From: UBA11400 sp964550435
Lineage (GTDB): Bacteria > Bacteroidota > Rhodothermia > Balneolales > HLUCCA01
Assembly: GCA_964550435.1 (NCBI GenBank)
Contig: CAZJZI010000027.1
Location: 1-32,924 of the forward strand
Direction of reading: 5' to 3'
DNA length: 32,924 nt
Shown one piece after another: positions 7,483 to 15,178 of the stretch. The first letter of the stretch is position 1. Every line of letters begins with the position of its first letter. The notes beneath the pieces are model-generated. The model saw nothing but the letters and a program-made list of their open reading frames with translations, did not search any database and had not been told where the DNA came from. Made by a program: the position numbers and the translations under genes.

Positions 7483-8952
7483 ATGAGCAAGAACCAGATC
7501 AATCCGATTACCAGTGAAGAAACCTTCCGAGATACGGTTGGGTCCATTTCATCGGATGGGAAAAGGAAATGGATCTTTCCGAAAAAACCATCCGGAAAGT
7601 TCTATAAGTACCGGAGTATACTGAGTTGGTTCTTGCTCGGCTTTTTGTTTGCAGGTCCATTTATAACAATAGGTGGAAATCCACTGATTCTGTTAAATGT
7701 ACTTGAAAGAAAATTTATCCTTTTTGGGATCGTCTTCTGGCCACAGGATTTTTATCTGTTCTTTTTGGCCATGATTACCCTGATTATCTTTATCGTGCTC
7801 TTTACGGCGATCTGGGGCCGTCTGTTTTGCGGGTGGGTGTGTCCGCAGACGATCTTCATGGAAATGCTGTTCCGGAAGATCGAATATGCCATAGAAGGGG
7901 ACATGAATGATCAGAAAAAGCTGGACAAAATGCCCTGGAACAGGGAAAAATTGTTAAAAAAAGGATTCAAACACATTATCTTTTTTGGTCTTTCGTTTTT
8001 GATAGCGAACACATTTTTGGCTTACGTGATTGGGAAGGATGAATTGTATGCGATCGTAACGGTTCCTCCATCTGAACACTTGACAGGATTCATTACTATC
8101 ACAATCTTCAGTTTTGTTTTCTACGGCGTTTTTGCCCGGTTTAGAGAACAAGTGTGTCTGGTGGCATGTCCTTATGGGCGGTTCCAGTCAGTTTTAGTCG
8201 ATAACGATTCACTTGCGGTTACTTATGACTTTGGTAGAGGAGAAAACAGAGCTAAAGTAGCCGACCGCCAAAAAATTGACGGAGTGATTTCGAATTTCAG
8301 GAAAATGGCTACTGACCTTTCGGAACCACACTATGGCGATTGTATTGATTGTGAACAGTGCGTAAAAGTGTGTCCAACAGGAATTGATATTAGAGATGGT
8401 ATTCAACTTGAATGTATCAATTGCACAGCATGTATGGATGCTTGTGATGATGTGATGCGAAAAGTTGGTAAGCCTGAAAAACTCATTACTCATACTTCGT
8501 TTAACGCAGTTACTGAGGGGGTTAAATCACGGTTCTTTACACCAAGGATTGTAGCTTATTTCGGTGTCTTTGTAGTAATGCTTACTCTCTTTGTGGCGCT
8601 ACTATTTACACGAGCTGAAGTGAACACTGTAATACTCAGACAACCTGGGTCATTATTTAATGAACTTCCCGACAATCGGGTATCAAATCTTTATCAGGTA
8701 AGGTTCTTCAACAAGACTTTTTCTGATACAGAAGTTGAATTACGACTTCTTACTGAAGGTGGAACCCTACAGCTTCTTGGACAAGAGCAGTTGATTCCAG
8801 GCCAGCAGCAACTAGAACAACGCTGGATGGTACTTATGGAAAAATCTGCTCTTGAAGGATCGCAAACCCCAATTCAATTTGGAGTGTATAAAGACGGTGA
8901 ACTCATTCAAACTATAGAAACTGCATTCTTAGGACCCATCAACCAACAATGA
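7483..8952 (+). CDS. ccoG: cbb3 oxidase maturation ferredoxin-like protein CcoG (RdxA/FixG)
   Basis: A membrane iron-sulfur protein of 489 residues. CcoG homologues are reported to reduce Cu(II) for delivery to cbb3 oxidase. Seen: several membrane helices in the first 220 residues; conserved cysteines C116/C120 (CGWVCPQ) and C225/C229 (CLVACPYGR); then two [4Fe-4S] cluster motifs, C287-C290-C293-C297 and C311-C314-C317-C321. One more helix lies near 355-375, and a C-terminal immunoglobulin-like domain (PF11614 type) ends the protein. The start at 7483 lies 12 bp after ccoP with an AGG nearby. The ATGA at its 3' end overlaps ccoH. Confidence 0.95.
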   Translation: MSKNQINPITSEETFRDTVGSISSDGKRKWIFPKKPSGKFYKYRSILSWFLLGFLFAGPFITIGGNPLILLNVLERKFILFGIVFWPQDFYLFFLAMITLIIFIVLFTAIWGRLFCGWVCPQTIFMEMLFRKIEYAIEGDMNDQKKLDKMPWNREKLLKKGFKHIIFFGLSFLIANTFLAYVIGKDELYAIVTVPPSEHLTGFITITIFSFVFYGVFARFREQVCLVACPYGRFQSVLVDNDSLAVTYDFGRGENRAKVADRQKIDGVISNFRKMATDLSEPHYGDCIDCEQCVKVCPTGIDIRDGIQLECINCTACMDACDDVMRKVGKPEKLITHTSFNAVTEGVKSRFFTPRIVAYFGVFVVMLTLFVALLFTRAEVNTVILRQPGSLFNELPDNRVSNLYQVRFFNKTFSDTEVELRLLTEGGTLQLLGQEQLIPGQQQLEQRWMVLMEKSALEGSQTPIQFGVYKDGELIQTIETAFLGPINQQ

Positions 8953-9413
8953 CAAACGAAACAAACAAAACAGACAAATCCTGGCCTCGCGGCATCTTTA
9001 TCGCATACTTAATTTTTGTGAGTGCTACTTTGGGATTTGTGGCTTTTACCTTTACGGTTCATTTTGATCTCGTTGTTCCTGATTACTATAATCAAACACT
9101 GGTATTTGAGGATCAGATTATCCGCAAGCAAAACATGGCTAATCTTGCTGAACCGGTTTCTGTAAAGGTTTTAGAGTCGCATATTCAAATAAAATATCCA
9201 GCTGAATTGCTCTCGGACGCACTATCAGGTTCAATAACTATGTATAGGCCATCAGATGCTTCAATGGATAAAGTTATCTCCGTAACTGCTGATTCAACCG
9301 GTTTACAATACATAACTCGTTCCGAGCTTTCTGAGGGCATGTGGACCTTAAAAATAACGGTCATTTCAGATGCAAAAGAGTATTATGGCGAGTATCCAGT
9401 ATTTTTGAGGTAA
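8949..9413 (+). CDS. ccoH: FixH/CcoH family cbb3 assembly protein
   Basis: A 154-residue protein with one N-terminal membrane helix (about residues 16-38) followed by a short periplasmic beta-rich domain, matching the FixH/CcoH layout: WPRG before the helix, then VVPDYYNQTLVFEDQI. In other bacteria CcoH associates with CcoI and the assembling oxidase. The ATG overlaps the ccoG stop by 4 bp, so translation is coupled. Family assignment is by pattern and context. Confidence 0.88.
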   Translation: MTNETNKTDKSWPRGIFIAYLIFVSATLGFVAFTFTVHFDLVVPDYYNQTLVFEDQIIRKQNMANLAEPVSVKVLESHIQIKYPAELLSDALSGSITMYRPSDASMDKVISVTADSTGLQYITRSELSEGMWTLKITVISDAKEYYGEYPVFLR

Positions 9414-9417
9414 TTTA

Positions 9418-10122
9418 ATGCATGAATCATTAGTATGGGCTGGATTGATTCTCGGTCTCGCAGGAAGCGCTCATTGTATCGGAATGTGTGGTCCATTAGT
9501 ACTGGCACTTCCAGCTGGCAATTCTGACCGAAAGCGATTGATTCTTTCAAGATCCATGTATCATGTTAGTAGATCATTGTCGTATGCTTTGATGGGGTTT
9601 ATGCTTGGATTTATAGGATTTGGCTTTTCTCTTGTTGGATTCCAAGAGTTTGTGTCTTTGCTTGCCGGAATTGTGATGCTCTCCTTAGTTTTAATACCTT
9701 CACGGTATAGGTCTGGATTTTTACATGCATCGTTCGTCAAAATGCCTACCCTGCTAAAATCGATGATGCATAAGCTTATGAAATCAGAGAGTTTGACTTC
9801 TATGACCTTTCTGGGTTTTTTAAACGGATTTTTACCCTGTGGCTTTGTTTACGTTGGTCTAACCGGGGCAGTCGGAATGGGAAGTCCTGTAGAAAGTGCG
9901 GTTTTCATGTTTCTCTTTGGGATCGGAACCTTACCAGTTATGCTTATCGTATCTGTATTGCCCGGATTTCAGTCTGTAAGGCTCAAGGAGAGACTAAACA
10001 CACTGTTTCCATACATAACAGCGACCATAGCCCTCTTACTTATTCTAAGAGGGCTTGGGTTGGGCATCCCATTCTTGAGTCCGGAATTGGGTTCAAGTGG
10101 AATACATATGATGCAGCATTGA
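9418..10122 (+). CDS. Sulfite exporter TauE/SafE-like (DsbD-type) membrane protein of the cco operon
   Basis: A 234-residue polytopic membrane protein with about six helices. Two motifs recall the PF13386 (DsbD_2-like) group: GSAHCIGMCGPLVLALP near residue 17 and FLNGFLPCGFVYVGL near 133. The cysteines C21, C25 and C141 fall in membrane segments and could take part in metal or thiol handling. Members of this group often follow ccoGH and are suspected of a role in copper supply to cbb3 oxidase. The annotation 'sulfite exporter' is a family label only. It begins 4 bp after ccoH and closes the operon, ending 2 bp before a convergent gene. Confidence 0.82.
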   Translation: MHESLVWAGLILGLAGSAHCIGMCGPLVLALPAGNSDRKRLILSRSMYHVSRSLSYALMGFMLGFIGFGFSLVGFQEFVSLLAGIVMLSLVLIPSRYRSGFLHASFVKMPTLLKSMMHKLMKSESLTSMTFLGFLNGFLPCGFVYVGLTGAVGMGSPVESAVFMFLFGIGTLPVMLIVSVLPGFQSVRLKERLNTLFPYITATIALLLILRGLGLGIPFLSPELGSSGIHMMQH

Positions 10123-10124
10123 GT

Positions 10125-10340
10125 TTAGCTCTTTTGAGGAACTTTACAGGTATTCATGCCAAAAATTGCATAGAGACCACAAAAGCTAAATAAACTGGTT
10201 ATTACCAATACTGCTGCAGCTACATAAGCTACGTACATCCAGGTTCCGACCAAGACCCCTGTGTATGCTAATACAACTAGGGTTACTGCCAGAAGTAATC
10301 TTATCACTTTATCTATTGACCCGACATTTTTTTGAAACAT
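10125..10340 (-). CDS. DUF2892 (YgaP-type) small membrane protein
   Basis: A 71-residue protein with two membrane helices (about 15-30 and 35-52) and the DUF2892 layout seen in the membrane part of YgaP: N-G-S-I-D-K-V-I-R-L-L-L-A at the N-terminus and a CGLYAIFGMNTC segment near the end. The role is unknown. The two C-terminal cysteines are typical of the family. A GGAGC sits shortly before the ATG. It is convergent with the cco operon and follows the DUF4834-like gene by 13 bp, so the two small genes are probably cotranscribed. Confidence 0.82.
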   Translation of the reverse strand: MFQKNVGSIDKVIRLLLAVTLVVLAYTGVLVGTWMYVAYVAAAVLVITSLFSFCGLYAIFGMNTCKVPQKS

Positions 10341-10353
10341 AATAGCTCCGTTG

Positions 10354-10626
10354 TTAGGATTTTATTTCTTCATAATCAGCATCCTCTACGTTTGATAAAC
10401 GTCGAGAATCTGTTTGGGCTGAAGTTGAGTTTCTGAATTGCCCGACACTGGGCTCATCAGATGTTCGTGTATCACGCGTAGTTTTTTGTTCAAATGGATT
10501 AAACCCACCCTGTTGTGCATGACCCCAGTTTACATAAACACGTCGTTTGGGTTTAGGCCCAAAAATCAATCGTCTAAGTAACCTATAAATAACGTAAAAG
10601 AGTAAAAAGTATAGAATCAGTCTCAT
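10354..10626 (-). CDS. DUF4834-like single-pass membrane protein
   Basis: With the ATG at 10626 this is a 90-residue protein; an in-frame GTG at 10641 would add five residues. Residues 1-20 form one hydrophobic helix (LILYFLLFYVIYRLLRRLIF) followed at once by a basic stretch (PKPKRRV), so the rest should lie in the cytoplasm. The middle is polar and low in complexity. The C-terminal VEDADYEEI is the feature that recalls the Bacteroidota family DUF4834. Function unknown. The upstream 113 bp to the deoxynucleoside kinase gene has only weak inverted repeats. Confidence 0.65.
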   Translation of the reverse strand: MRLILYFLLFYVIYRLLRRLIFGPKPKRRVYVNWGHAQQGGFNPFEQKTTRDTRTSDEPSVGQFRNSTSAQTDSRRLSNVEDADYEEIKS

Positions 10627-10739
10627 AGTAATAGTATACACAATACCGGCAAATTAATACAGAGTCTAGCCGTGTGATATCAAATTTTAGTGCAAATTGA
10701 AAAATGTCAATGACTAATTCTACATAATATTGGGTAGAA

Positions 10740-11378
10740 CTATCGGGGATGTATATGAGTTCGCAGACTTTTGAGAGGCTCTAAAAAAATCTGGTTTTCA
10801 ATGTACTGAAGGTGGTCTTCATTATTTACAAAGTCAATTTCATTGGCATTAATGATCAGAAGTGGAGATTTATCATAATGATAAAAGAAATGGTTGTACG
10901 CTTCGTTTAATTCCTCCAGATAGTCTGCAGAAATTTCCATCTCATATTCACGACCTCTGGTATATATATTCTGAAGCAAACGCTCTACCGAACACTGAAT
11001 GAATATCACTAAGTCAGGTTTAGCGGCAATTCCACTCATGATGTTGTAAATTCGGTCATACAGTGCCATCTCATCAATACCAAGATTCAGTCTGGCAAAG
11101 ATGCGGTCTTTGTCAAACAGGTAGTCAGACACCAGGAAATCTGAAAATAGATCCTTAGTGGTCATGGTTTTTTGTTGGTTAAAACGGCTTGCCAGAAAAG
11201 ATAACTGAGTCTGGAATGCGTATCGTGACCGATCCTGATAGAACTTAGGTAGGAAAGGATTGTCCTCGAATTCTTCTAAAACGAGTCTGGCGTTGTGGCG
11301 TTCAGATATCAAGCGTGCCAGAGAAGTTTTTCCGGCACCGATCACACCTTCTATTGCTATAAATTCATAGTTGTTCAC
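10740..11378 (-). CDS. Deoxynucleoside kinase (dGK/dAK/dCK family)
   Basis: Phosphorylates deoxynucleosides to 5'-monophosphates for dNTP salvage. The 212-residue length suits the family. Seen: the P-loop GVIGAGKTS at residues 11-19 after the typical IAIE start; EEFEDNPFLPKFY; DRSRYAFQTQLSFL, which holds the family DRS motif; and an Arg-rich lid, YTRGREYEME, in the second half. Substrate preference (dA/dG or dC) cannot be told. The start is a GTG at 11376-11378, which fits because the P-loop is normally this close to the N-terminus. It follows folK by 10 bp, forming a dnaA-folK-kinase unit. Confidence 0.9.
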   Translation of the reverse strand: MNNYEFIAIEGVIGAGKTSLARLISERHNARLVLEEFEDNPFLPKFYQDRSRYAFQTQLSFLASRFNQQKTMTTKDLFSDFLVSDYLFDKDRIFARLNLGIDEMALYDRIYNIMSGIAAKPDLVIFIQCSVERLLQNIYTRGREYEMEISADYLEELNEAYNHFFYHYDKSPLLIINANEIDFVNNEDHLQYIENQIFLEPLKSLRTHIHPR

Positions 11379-11388
11379 GGCCGCTAAT

Positions 11389-11880
11389 CTACCACTTTGC
11401 CGTGATTTTAGAAAGTCTAATCAGCGGTGCTTTTTTTATCATCTCGTCAATATGGTCCCCTGAAATCGGATCAATCCAGAAAGGTTCCAGGTCTTGAAGG
11501 GGAGATAGAACGAATAGGCGTTCTTTATAACGTGGGTGTGGAATTTCTAAATCTGCATCTAAATAATAACGATTCCCAAAATCAATGATATCAATATCGA
11601 TGGGGCGATCGGCCCATCTGACAGAATTCTGATCTCTTCCTGCGTCTAACTCGAACTTCTTTATGAGTTTAAGCAGTTCATCCGGAGTTCCTTCGAAAGA
11701 AATTTCCACAACAGCGTTAAAGAACTGATTTTGAGCAATCCCAACAGGTTCGGTCTCCCAAATTGATGAAAAACGAATCTCTTTAGTACTTAAACAAGCA
11801 AGGAAGTCCCTGGCGTCGGACAGGAATTTGATTTTGTCGCCCAAACTGCTGCCTAAAGCGAGAATGACACGTTTAACCAT
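11389..11880 (-). CDS. folK: 2-amino-4-hydroxy-6-hydroxymethyldihydropteridine diphosphokinase (HPPK)
   Basis: Transfers pyrophosphate from ATP to 6-hydroxymethyl-7,8-dihydropterin in folate synthesis. The 163 residues match the usual length. Seen: LALGSSLGDK near the N-terminus; SIWETEPVG; NQFFNAVVEI; and the catalytic metal-binding signature RPIDIDIIDFG (two Asp ligands) followed by IPHPRYKERLFVLSPL. It begins 6 bp after the end of dnaA and has no Shine-Dalgarno sequence of its own, which suggests coupling to dnaA. No folB or folP lies beside it. Confidence 0.95.
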   Translation of the reverse strand: MVKRVILALGSSLGDKIKFLSDARDFLACLSTKEIRFSSIWETEPVGIAQNQFFNAVVEISFEGTPDELLKLIKKFELDAGRDQNSVRWADRPIDIDIIDFGNRYYLDADLEIPHPRYKERLFVLSPLQDLEPFWIDPISGDHIDEMIKKAPLIRLSKITAKW

Positions 11881-11886
11881 GGTTTA

Positions 11887-13329
11887 TCAAATGCTCGCCA
11901 ACTCAATTTTGTGCTGAATATCTTTAATGATTCGCGAGTGTTTTGGATTTTTTAGTCGATCTTCAACAGATGTTATTGCATGGATGACCGTTGAATGATC
12001 TCTCCCACCAAAGTGTAGACCAATGGTTTTCAAGCTACTTTTTGTCATTTGCTTTGACAAGTACATGGCAATTTGCCGTGCCTCCACTATCTCTTGTTTT
12101 CTAGTCTTTTCACGCACTTTATTTGCATCAATTCCGAAGTATTCAGATACCTGATTCTGAATCAACTCAATCGATATATGCTTCTTGGTCTCTTTGACCA
12201 TATCCTTCAATATGTGCTTGGCCAAAACCAGGTCGATACTATCAATTTTTTGCAATGATGAGGTTGCCAGCAGTTTAATGATAGCCCCTTCCATGTCACG
12301 TATACTTGATTTGAAGTTGTGGGCTATGAATTCAAATATCTCAGGTTCAAATTCGATCCCATTGTCATGAGCTTTGTATTCAAGAATGGCATATCTGGTT
12401 TCAAAATCGGGCATCTGAATATCAGCTGTGAGTCCCCAATTAAATCTTGAGATCAGTCGTTCTTCAATATCAGGAACGTCTTTAGGAGCGCGGTCTGAAC
12501 TTAGAATAATTTGTTTGCCATCTTGATGAAGCGCATTGAAAATGTGGAAGAATTCTTCCTGGGTTTTCTCTTTTCCACTGAAAAATTGAATGTCGTCTAC
12601 TATCAGTACATCGATATTACGGTAGAACATTGAGAACTCACTGGCTCGATTATTTCTAATGGCATGAACGAACTCATTGGTAAAACTTTCAGAAGAGATG
12701 TACAATACAGATTTTTCGTCGCCGTAATCCTGTTTGATTTTATTACCAATACTCTGGATCAGGTGAGTCTTTCCTAAACCTACGCCACCATAAACAAAAA
12801 ATGGGTTAAATGAGTTATTGCCGAGATTTTCGGCAATAGCCATGGCAGCTGAACGAGCCAGGCGATTACAATCGCCTTCGATATATCGTTCGAAAACGTA
12901 ATTTGGATTCAGATTCGATTCGACTTTAGTCTTTTTAAGTCCAGGAATCACAAATGGATTCTGAATGGATCCAGGACTGTGAGTCGGATAACCAGACAAA
13001 TGTTGAGGTTTACTTGGCGGAACCGGGCGCTGTGGCATTCTTACAGAACGCTCTTCTATTGGATTTTCAGACTTCTCCATAACTATAGAATACTCCAACT
13101 TTCCGTCGGGTCCAAGAACTTTAGAGATGGTAGATCTAAGCATGTTATAATAATGCTCTTCTAAACACTCATACCAGAATTGCGATGGCACTTGAATCGT
13201 GAGAGTATTATTCTCCAGTTTAACAGGTTTTATGGGTTCAAACCATGATTTGAACTTCTGATAATTTATGTTGTCCCGTATAATCTCAAGACACGTGTCC
13301 CAGATCGCTTTAGCAGAATCCTTTGCCAA
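11887..13329 (-). CDS. dnaA: Chromosomal replication initiator protein DnaA
   Basis: Binds DnaA boxes at oriC, forms an ATP-dependent filament and melts the origin. At 480 residues it is full length. Seen: domain I (residues 1-85, AIWDTCLEIIRDN and KFKSWFEPI); a proline-rich linker at 95-125; the AAA+ domain with Walker A GGVGLGKT at 181-188 and Walker B VLIVDDIQFF near 241-250; and domain IV with the DnaA signature KTIGLHFGGRDHSTVIHA near the C-terminus. The start codon is TTG at 13327-13329, chosen because AGGAGG sits 9 bases upstream and domain I begins there. folK follows by 6 bp. The candidate origin lies directly upstream. Confidence 0.97.
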   Translation of the reverse strand: MAKDSAKAIWDTCLEIIRDNINYQKFKSWFEPIKPVKLENNTLTIQVPSQFWYECLEEHYYNMLRSTISKVLGPDGKLEYSIVMEKSENPIEERSVRMPQRPVPPSKPQHLSGYPTHSPGSIQNPFVIPGLKKTKVESNLNPNYVFERYIEGDCNRLARSAAMAIAENLGNNSFNPFFVYGGVGLGKTHLIQSIGNKIKQDYGDEKSVLYISSESFTNEFVHAIRNNRASEFSMFYRNIDVLIVDDIQFFSGKEKTQEEFFHIFNALHQDGKQIILSSDRAPKDVPDIEERLISRFNWGLTADIQMPDFETRYAILEYKAHDNGIEFEPEIFEFIAHNFKSSIRDMEGAIIKLLATSSLQKIDSIDLVLAKHILKDMVKETKKHISIELIQNQVSEYFGIDANKVREKTRKQEIVEARQIAMYLSKQMTKSSLKTIGLHFGGRDHSTVIHAITSVEDRLKNPKHSRIIKDIQHKIELASI

Positions 13330-13338
13330 AGTAATTTA

Positions 13339-13344
13339 CCTCCT
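13339..13344 (-). promoter_or_regulatory. Perfect Shine-Dalgarno sequence of dnaA
   Basis: AGGAGG on the minus strand ends 9 bases before the TTG start of dnaA. It decides the start and may offset the weak initiation codon. Confidence 0.8.
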
Positions 13345-13746
13345 AATTACAGCACCATTTGCTTGCTATTGTGAATAAACGATACCATCAGACACTCAAA
13401 TCATTTTCGTGTTATCCACAATCGAATGTTGTTTTCTTTAATTTGTTACGATTTGAAGATGAGTAATTTTTCGAAGTGAGTCAAATGTTCAAACAGGTGA
13501 TTCCAGTAGTTTATCCACAATTTTATCCACATCATAAACACATGTAGCGCAACAACATAACACTTTAGTAACATTTTTATAGAATAGCACTTGACAGTGC
13601 TTAATGATACGGTAACATTGTTTTTTACAATTTCTTCTTAAGTAATAAAAAAAACTAAAAAGTTTTCCACATTTTATTAACATCCAAAAACGGTTTAGAA
13701 ACAGTGCATTTTCTGTTCCATTCATTTTGGATAAAGAGTGGCTGTT
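13345..13746. other. Candidate chromosomal replication origin (oriC) with DnaA boxes
   Basis: The non-coding gap between dnaA and prmC. Exact TTATCCACA boxes read on the plus strand at 13412-13420, 13511-13519 and 13523-13531, the last two 12 bp apart start to start. TTATTCACA, which fits TTATNCACA, reads on the minus strand at 13370-13378. A weaker TTTTCCACA lies at 13663-13671. Between about 13560 and 13690 the DNA is very AT-rich, with runs of T and A, suiting an unwinding element. It also holds a small hairpin (AGCACT 13586-13591, AGTGCT 13596-13601) flanked by two GTAACATT copies (13568 and 13612). A further exact box on the minus strand falls inside prmC at 14149-14157. No gene is visible here. 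The dnaA promoter must also lie here. Confidence 0.7.
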
Positions 13747-14601
13747 CTACTTAAGAGAAGCCCTTATGAAACGTCTTGAACCGCCTAAATCATTCAGGAT
13801 TTCATAGTTCCAATTACCAGTACCCAGAACGTTTTCAGACTCTATGTTGTACTCGTGATGAAGTTCAAGATACAGGAATCCTTTTGGTGCTAATAACCTG
13901 CCAGCTAACCGTATTATTGAGCTGTAAACAATGGATCGATTCTCGCAGAACAATGCCATTGCAGGTTCATAGTCCTTGACCTGTGAATCCATCTCATTTG
14001 CCTCTTCATGATGGATGTAGGGAGGGTTAGATATTATAATATCAAAGGTGTTCTGGTGCAGTAGATTTGGGTCATGCAAATCGCCTTGAACCAGAGTCAG
14101 TTCAACCTTGTTCAGAGAAGCATTCATTCTGGCTGTCTTTAGTGCCTCTGTGGATAAATCGACACCGGTAACATTCCAATTTGGTCTTTCAAGTTTACAG
14201 GCTATTGGGATGCAAGCCGAACCAGTTCCGATATCTAATAATCTGAGCGAGTCCATTGGGTGATCCTTTAGTACAAGCTCAACAAGTTCTTCTGTTTCCG
14301 GTCTTGGAATTAGGACCGATGGATTCACCATTATTTCAGCATTATAAAATGCGGTCGAACCTGTTATATACTGCAATGGTTCATGCTTTGACCGTCTTTT
14401 AACCATTTCCCGCAATTCATCTAGTTCGGCAGAAGTTAAAGGCCGATCATATTGGAGATACAATTGGAGACGTTTTATGCCAAGTACATGAGAAAGTAGC
14501 CATTCTATACTTAATCGTGGTGATGGAATGTCTTTTTGCTGGAAATACTCCGTGGCCCATTCCATCATCCGAAGGACGGTCCAATCACTGGATTTAGTCA
14601 T
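13747..14601 (-). CDS. prmC: Peptide chain release factor N5-glutamine methyltransferase PrmC (HemK)
   Basis: Methylates the glutamine of the GGQ motif of release factors RF1/RF2 using S-adenosylmethionine. The 284 residues match the family. Seen: an N-terminal helical domain (TSAELDEL, HEPLQYITG) that binds the release factor; ETEELVE; the SAM-binding motif LLDIGTGSACIPIA near residue 110; and the catalytic NPPY with N192. The C-terminus ends at the oriC region. It follows the small unknown gene at 14615 by 13 bp, suggesting cotranscription. An exact DnaA box sits within the coding sequence. Confidence 0.95.
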   Translation of the reverse strand: MTKSSDWTVLRMMEWATEYFQQKDIPSPRLSIEWLLSHVLGIKRLQLYLQYDRPLTSAELDELREMVKRRSKHEPLQYITGSTAFYNAEIMVNPSVLIPRPETEELVELVLKDHPMDSLRLLDIGTGSACIPIACKLERPNWNVTGVDLSTEALKTARMNASLNKVELTLVQGDLHDPNLLHQNTFDIIISNPPYIHHEEANEMDSQVKDYEPAMALFCENRSIVYSSIIRLAGRLLAPKGFLYLELHHEYNIESENVLGTGNWNYEILNDLGGSRRFIRASLK

Positions 14602-14614
14602 GAAATTGAGTTTA

Positions 14615-15001
14615 TTACTCTGCGTCTACACCCTTAGTGGCTACTTCCTGCATAGTCAGACCAAATCGCTTCGAAAAATCGATCACAAAATCTGTGACTA
14701 TATCAAATACAGATTGGTCTCCGCTGGGGATGCTTCCTCTGAAGCCCATTCTGCCACCTGTTGAGATAGCTTCAACAACGGCTGATTTTCCAGTAAACTC
14801 CATGATAAGTGTAACTGAAGTACTGGAATTCATTAATTTTTGATGTTCTTCGTAGATGCAAACATCCACATAGTGTCCATTACTTGAACTGCGATCAGAT
14901 GCAAAATGATGATTAGGTGAAGTGCCTTCAATTACAGTCTGATTTAGTCTCTTGATCGTATCTACTGGACCATAGATTACAAATTTTCTTACAACGCTCA
15001 T
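14615..15001 (-). CDS. Small conserved-looking protein of unknown function (possibly DUF6054-like)
   Basis: A 128-residue soluble protein with no signal peptide or membrane helix. The central part (STSVTLIMEFTGKSAVVEAISTGG, from about residue 58) looks like alternating beta strands, and the C-terminal part (VFDIVTDFVIDFSKRFG) like one helix. The Ala-Ile-Ser-Thr-Gly-Gly stretch faintly recalls DUF6054 proteins, but this is by eye and weak. The frame is supported by an ATG start, a regular protein-like composition and tight spacing to prmC (13 bp). Function unknown; prmC linkage alone does not show a role in translation. Its 5' end faces a repeat-rich divergent promoter region. Confidence 0.6.
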   Translation of the reverse strand: MSVVRKFVIYGPVDTIKRLNQTVIEGTSPNHHFASDRSSSNGHYVDVCIYEEHQKLMNSSTSVTLIMEFTGKSAVVEAISTGGRMGFRGSIPSGDQSVFDIVTDFVIDFSKRFGLTMQEVATKGVDAE

Positions 15002-15020
15002 ATAATTTTATCGAGTTATC

Positions 15021-15062
15021 CGTTATTTAATCGTTATTTACGGACATGAATATACGTAAATA
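15021..15062. promoter_or_regulatory. Direct and inverted repeats in the divergent region at 15002-15178
   Basis: CGTTATTTA occurs twice in tandem (15021-15029 and 15032-15040, 11 bp apart). The second copy overlaps one arm of a perfect 8-bp inverted repeat, TATTTACG (15035-15042) and CGTAAATA (15055-15062). The cluster lies 20-61 bp before the minus-strand gene start at 15001 and 117-158 bp before the outer-membrane protein gene. This arrangement suits an operator, but the regulator is unknown. Confidence 0.4.
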
Positions 15063-15083
15063 CCAATTGTTTCCTAAAAGGCA

Positions 15084-15113
15084 TTTAATTAGGCTTAAGT
15101 CTGTCTATATTTG
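15084..15113 (+). promoter_or_regulatory. Candidate Bacteroidota-type promoter of the outer-membrane protein gene
   Basis: TATATTTG at 15106-15113 matches the Bacteroidota -7 element TAnnTTTG exactly. TTTA at 15084-15087, 18 bp upstream, is close to the -33 TTTG element. Transcription would start around 15120, giving a leader of about 60 bases before the ATG at 15179. Confidence 0.4.
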
Positions 15114-15178
15114 GAATGTTAAATTAATAGTCACAGTTTATCCAAATATTACAGACTAGCCTCAACGTTGAAACTCTT

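Noticed and set aside
10718..10739. Inverted repeat TTCTAC/GTAGAA right after the deoxynucleoside kinase gene
   Set aside because: Short, AT-rich, and without a T tract on the minus strand; could be chance.
13489..13725. Open frame of 78 codons inside the dnaA-prmC gap
   Set aside because: Composition is driven by AT-rich repeats, and it covers the DnaA boxes; no protein-like features.
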